From contig NZ_CP109027.1 in assembly GCF_036226885.1 (NCBI RefSeq), positions 1,550,001-1,614,000 on the forward strand: a stretch of 64,000 nt of DNA, in the 5' to 3' direction. Below the pieces are notes generated by a model, which was given only the letters and a program-made list of their open reading frames with translations, ran no database searches and was not told the origin of the DNA. How positions within the stretch are numbered: position 1 is the stretch's first letter; each line of letters starts with the position of its first letter. Origin of the DNA: Streptomyces sp. NBC_00663. Lineage in GTDB: Bacteria > Actinomycetota > Actinomycetes > Streptomycetales > Streptomycetaceae. Made by a program: the position numbers and the translations under genes. Shown one piece after another: positions 63,900 through 64,000 of the stretch.

Positions 63900-64000
63900 C
63901 GTGACCTCTTTCTCCGCTGCGGTGGGACCATCGGCAGCCTAGGCGCGGGCGGCATGCCGGACCATCGGTCCTACGTCCTGCGCCGAGGGGAGTAGGACCT

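Overview
The window is high-GC actinobacterial chromosome and almost certainly Streptomyces. Third codon positions are strongly G/C, GTG starts and 4-base ATGA/GTGA gene overlaps are common, several promoters look leaderless, and there are many Tat and lipoprotein signals, secreted glycoside hydrolases and one-component regulators. I count about 56 genes covering nearly all of the 64 kb. No gap without a gene exceeds about 250 bases. I saw no rRNA, tRNA, CRISPR array, transposase or prophage gene.

Layout, left to right. 1-6127: the 3' end of a nitrate/sulfonate-type ABC ATPase, then a polyamine-type ABC operon (minus strand) divergent from a FadR-like GntR regulator and a soluble Cache-domain protein. 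6158-9779: a stand-alone MmyB-type sensor protein divergent from an XRE regulator plus HEXXH metallopeptidase pair, an alpha/beta hydrolase and a small conserved protein. 9842-12753: an Sfp-type phosphopantetheinyl transferase and a metallophosphoesterase, divergent from an ATP-grasp enzyme. 12936-15453: a GH18 chitinase with a one-base frameshift, then a sulfotransferase. 15678-32956: a large carbohydrate-utilisation locus. On the minus strand are a DeoR regulator, GH4, GH38 and GH29. Divergently on the plus strand are a PfkB kinase, a complete sugar ABC importer, a GH2 beta-galactosidase and two Tat-exported phosphoesterase-like proteins.

33108-39349: a PaaX regulator, then a CoA-dependent catabolic operon (SDR, amidohydrolase, acyl-CoA ligase, MaoC) divergent from MarR and IclR regulators. 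39531-46817: a NarL-type two-component pair, an MMPL exporter, a tiny zinc-finger protein, an L,D-transpeptidase lipoprotein and a secreted GH16 glucanase with a LacI-type operator. 46941-56855: an AraC regulator divergent from a tightly packed pentose-phosphate operon (tkt-tal-zwf-opcA-pgi-gnd) and a histidine phosphatase. 56961-58394: a beta-solenoid membrane protein. 58381-63899: a quinate/shikimate catabolic island (shikimate dehydrogenase, two-domain 3-dehydroshikimate dehydratase, TetR, MHS-type symporter) and a VOC protein.

How the parts work together. Most of the window is nutrient scavenging wired to local regulators: polyamines, chitin, beta-glucan, complex glycans, acyl/aromatic acids and quinate/shikimate each have an importer or enzyme set next to a dedicated regulator, often with a visible inverted repeat in the divergent promoter. 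The pentose-phosphate operon supplies NADPH and sugar phosphates. The most unusual points are: the Cache protein with no membrane segment beside a polyamine transporter; the XRE/HEXXH/MmyB group with a repeated GCCAC-N4-GTGGC motif; a G6-tract frameshift in a chitinase that has intact regulatory repeats; a MarR gene whose only well-placed start codon is ATC; and a shared GACTAACT element at the two quinate/shikimate promoters.
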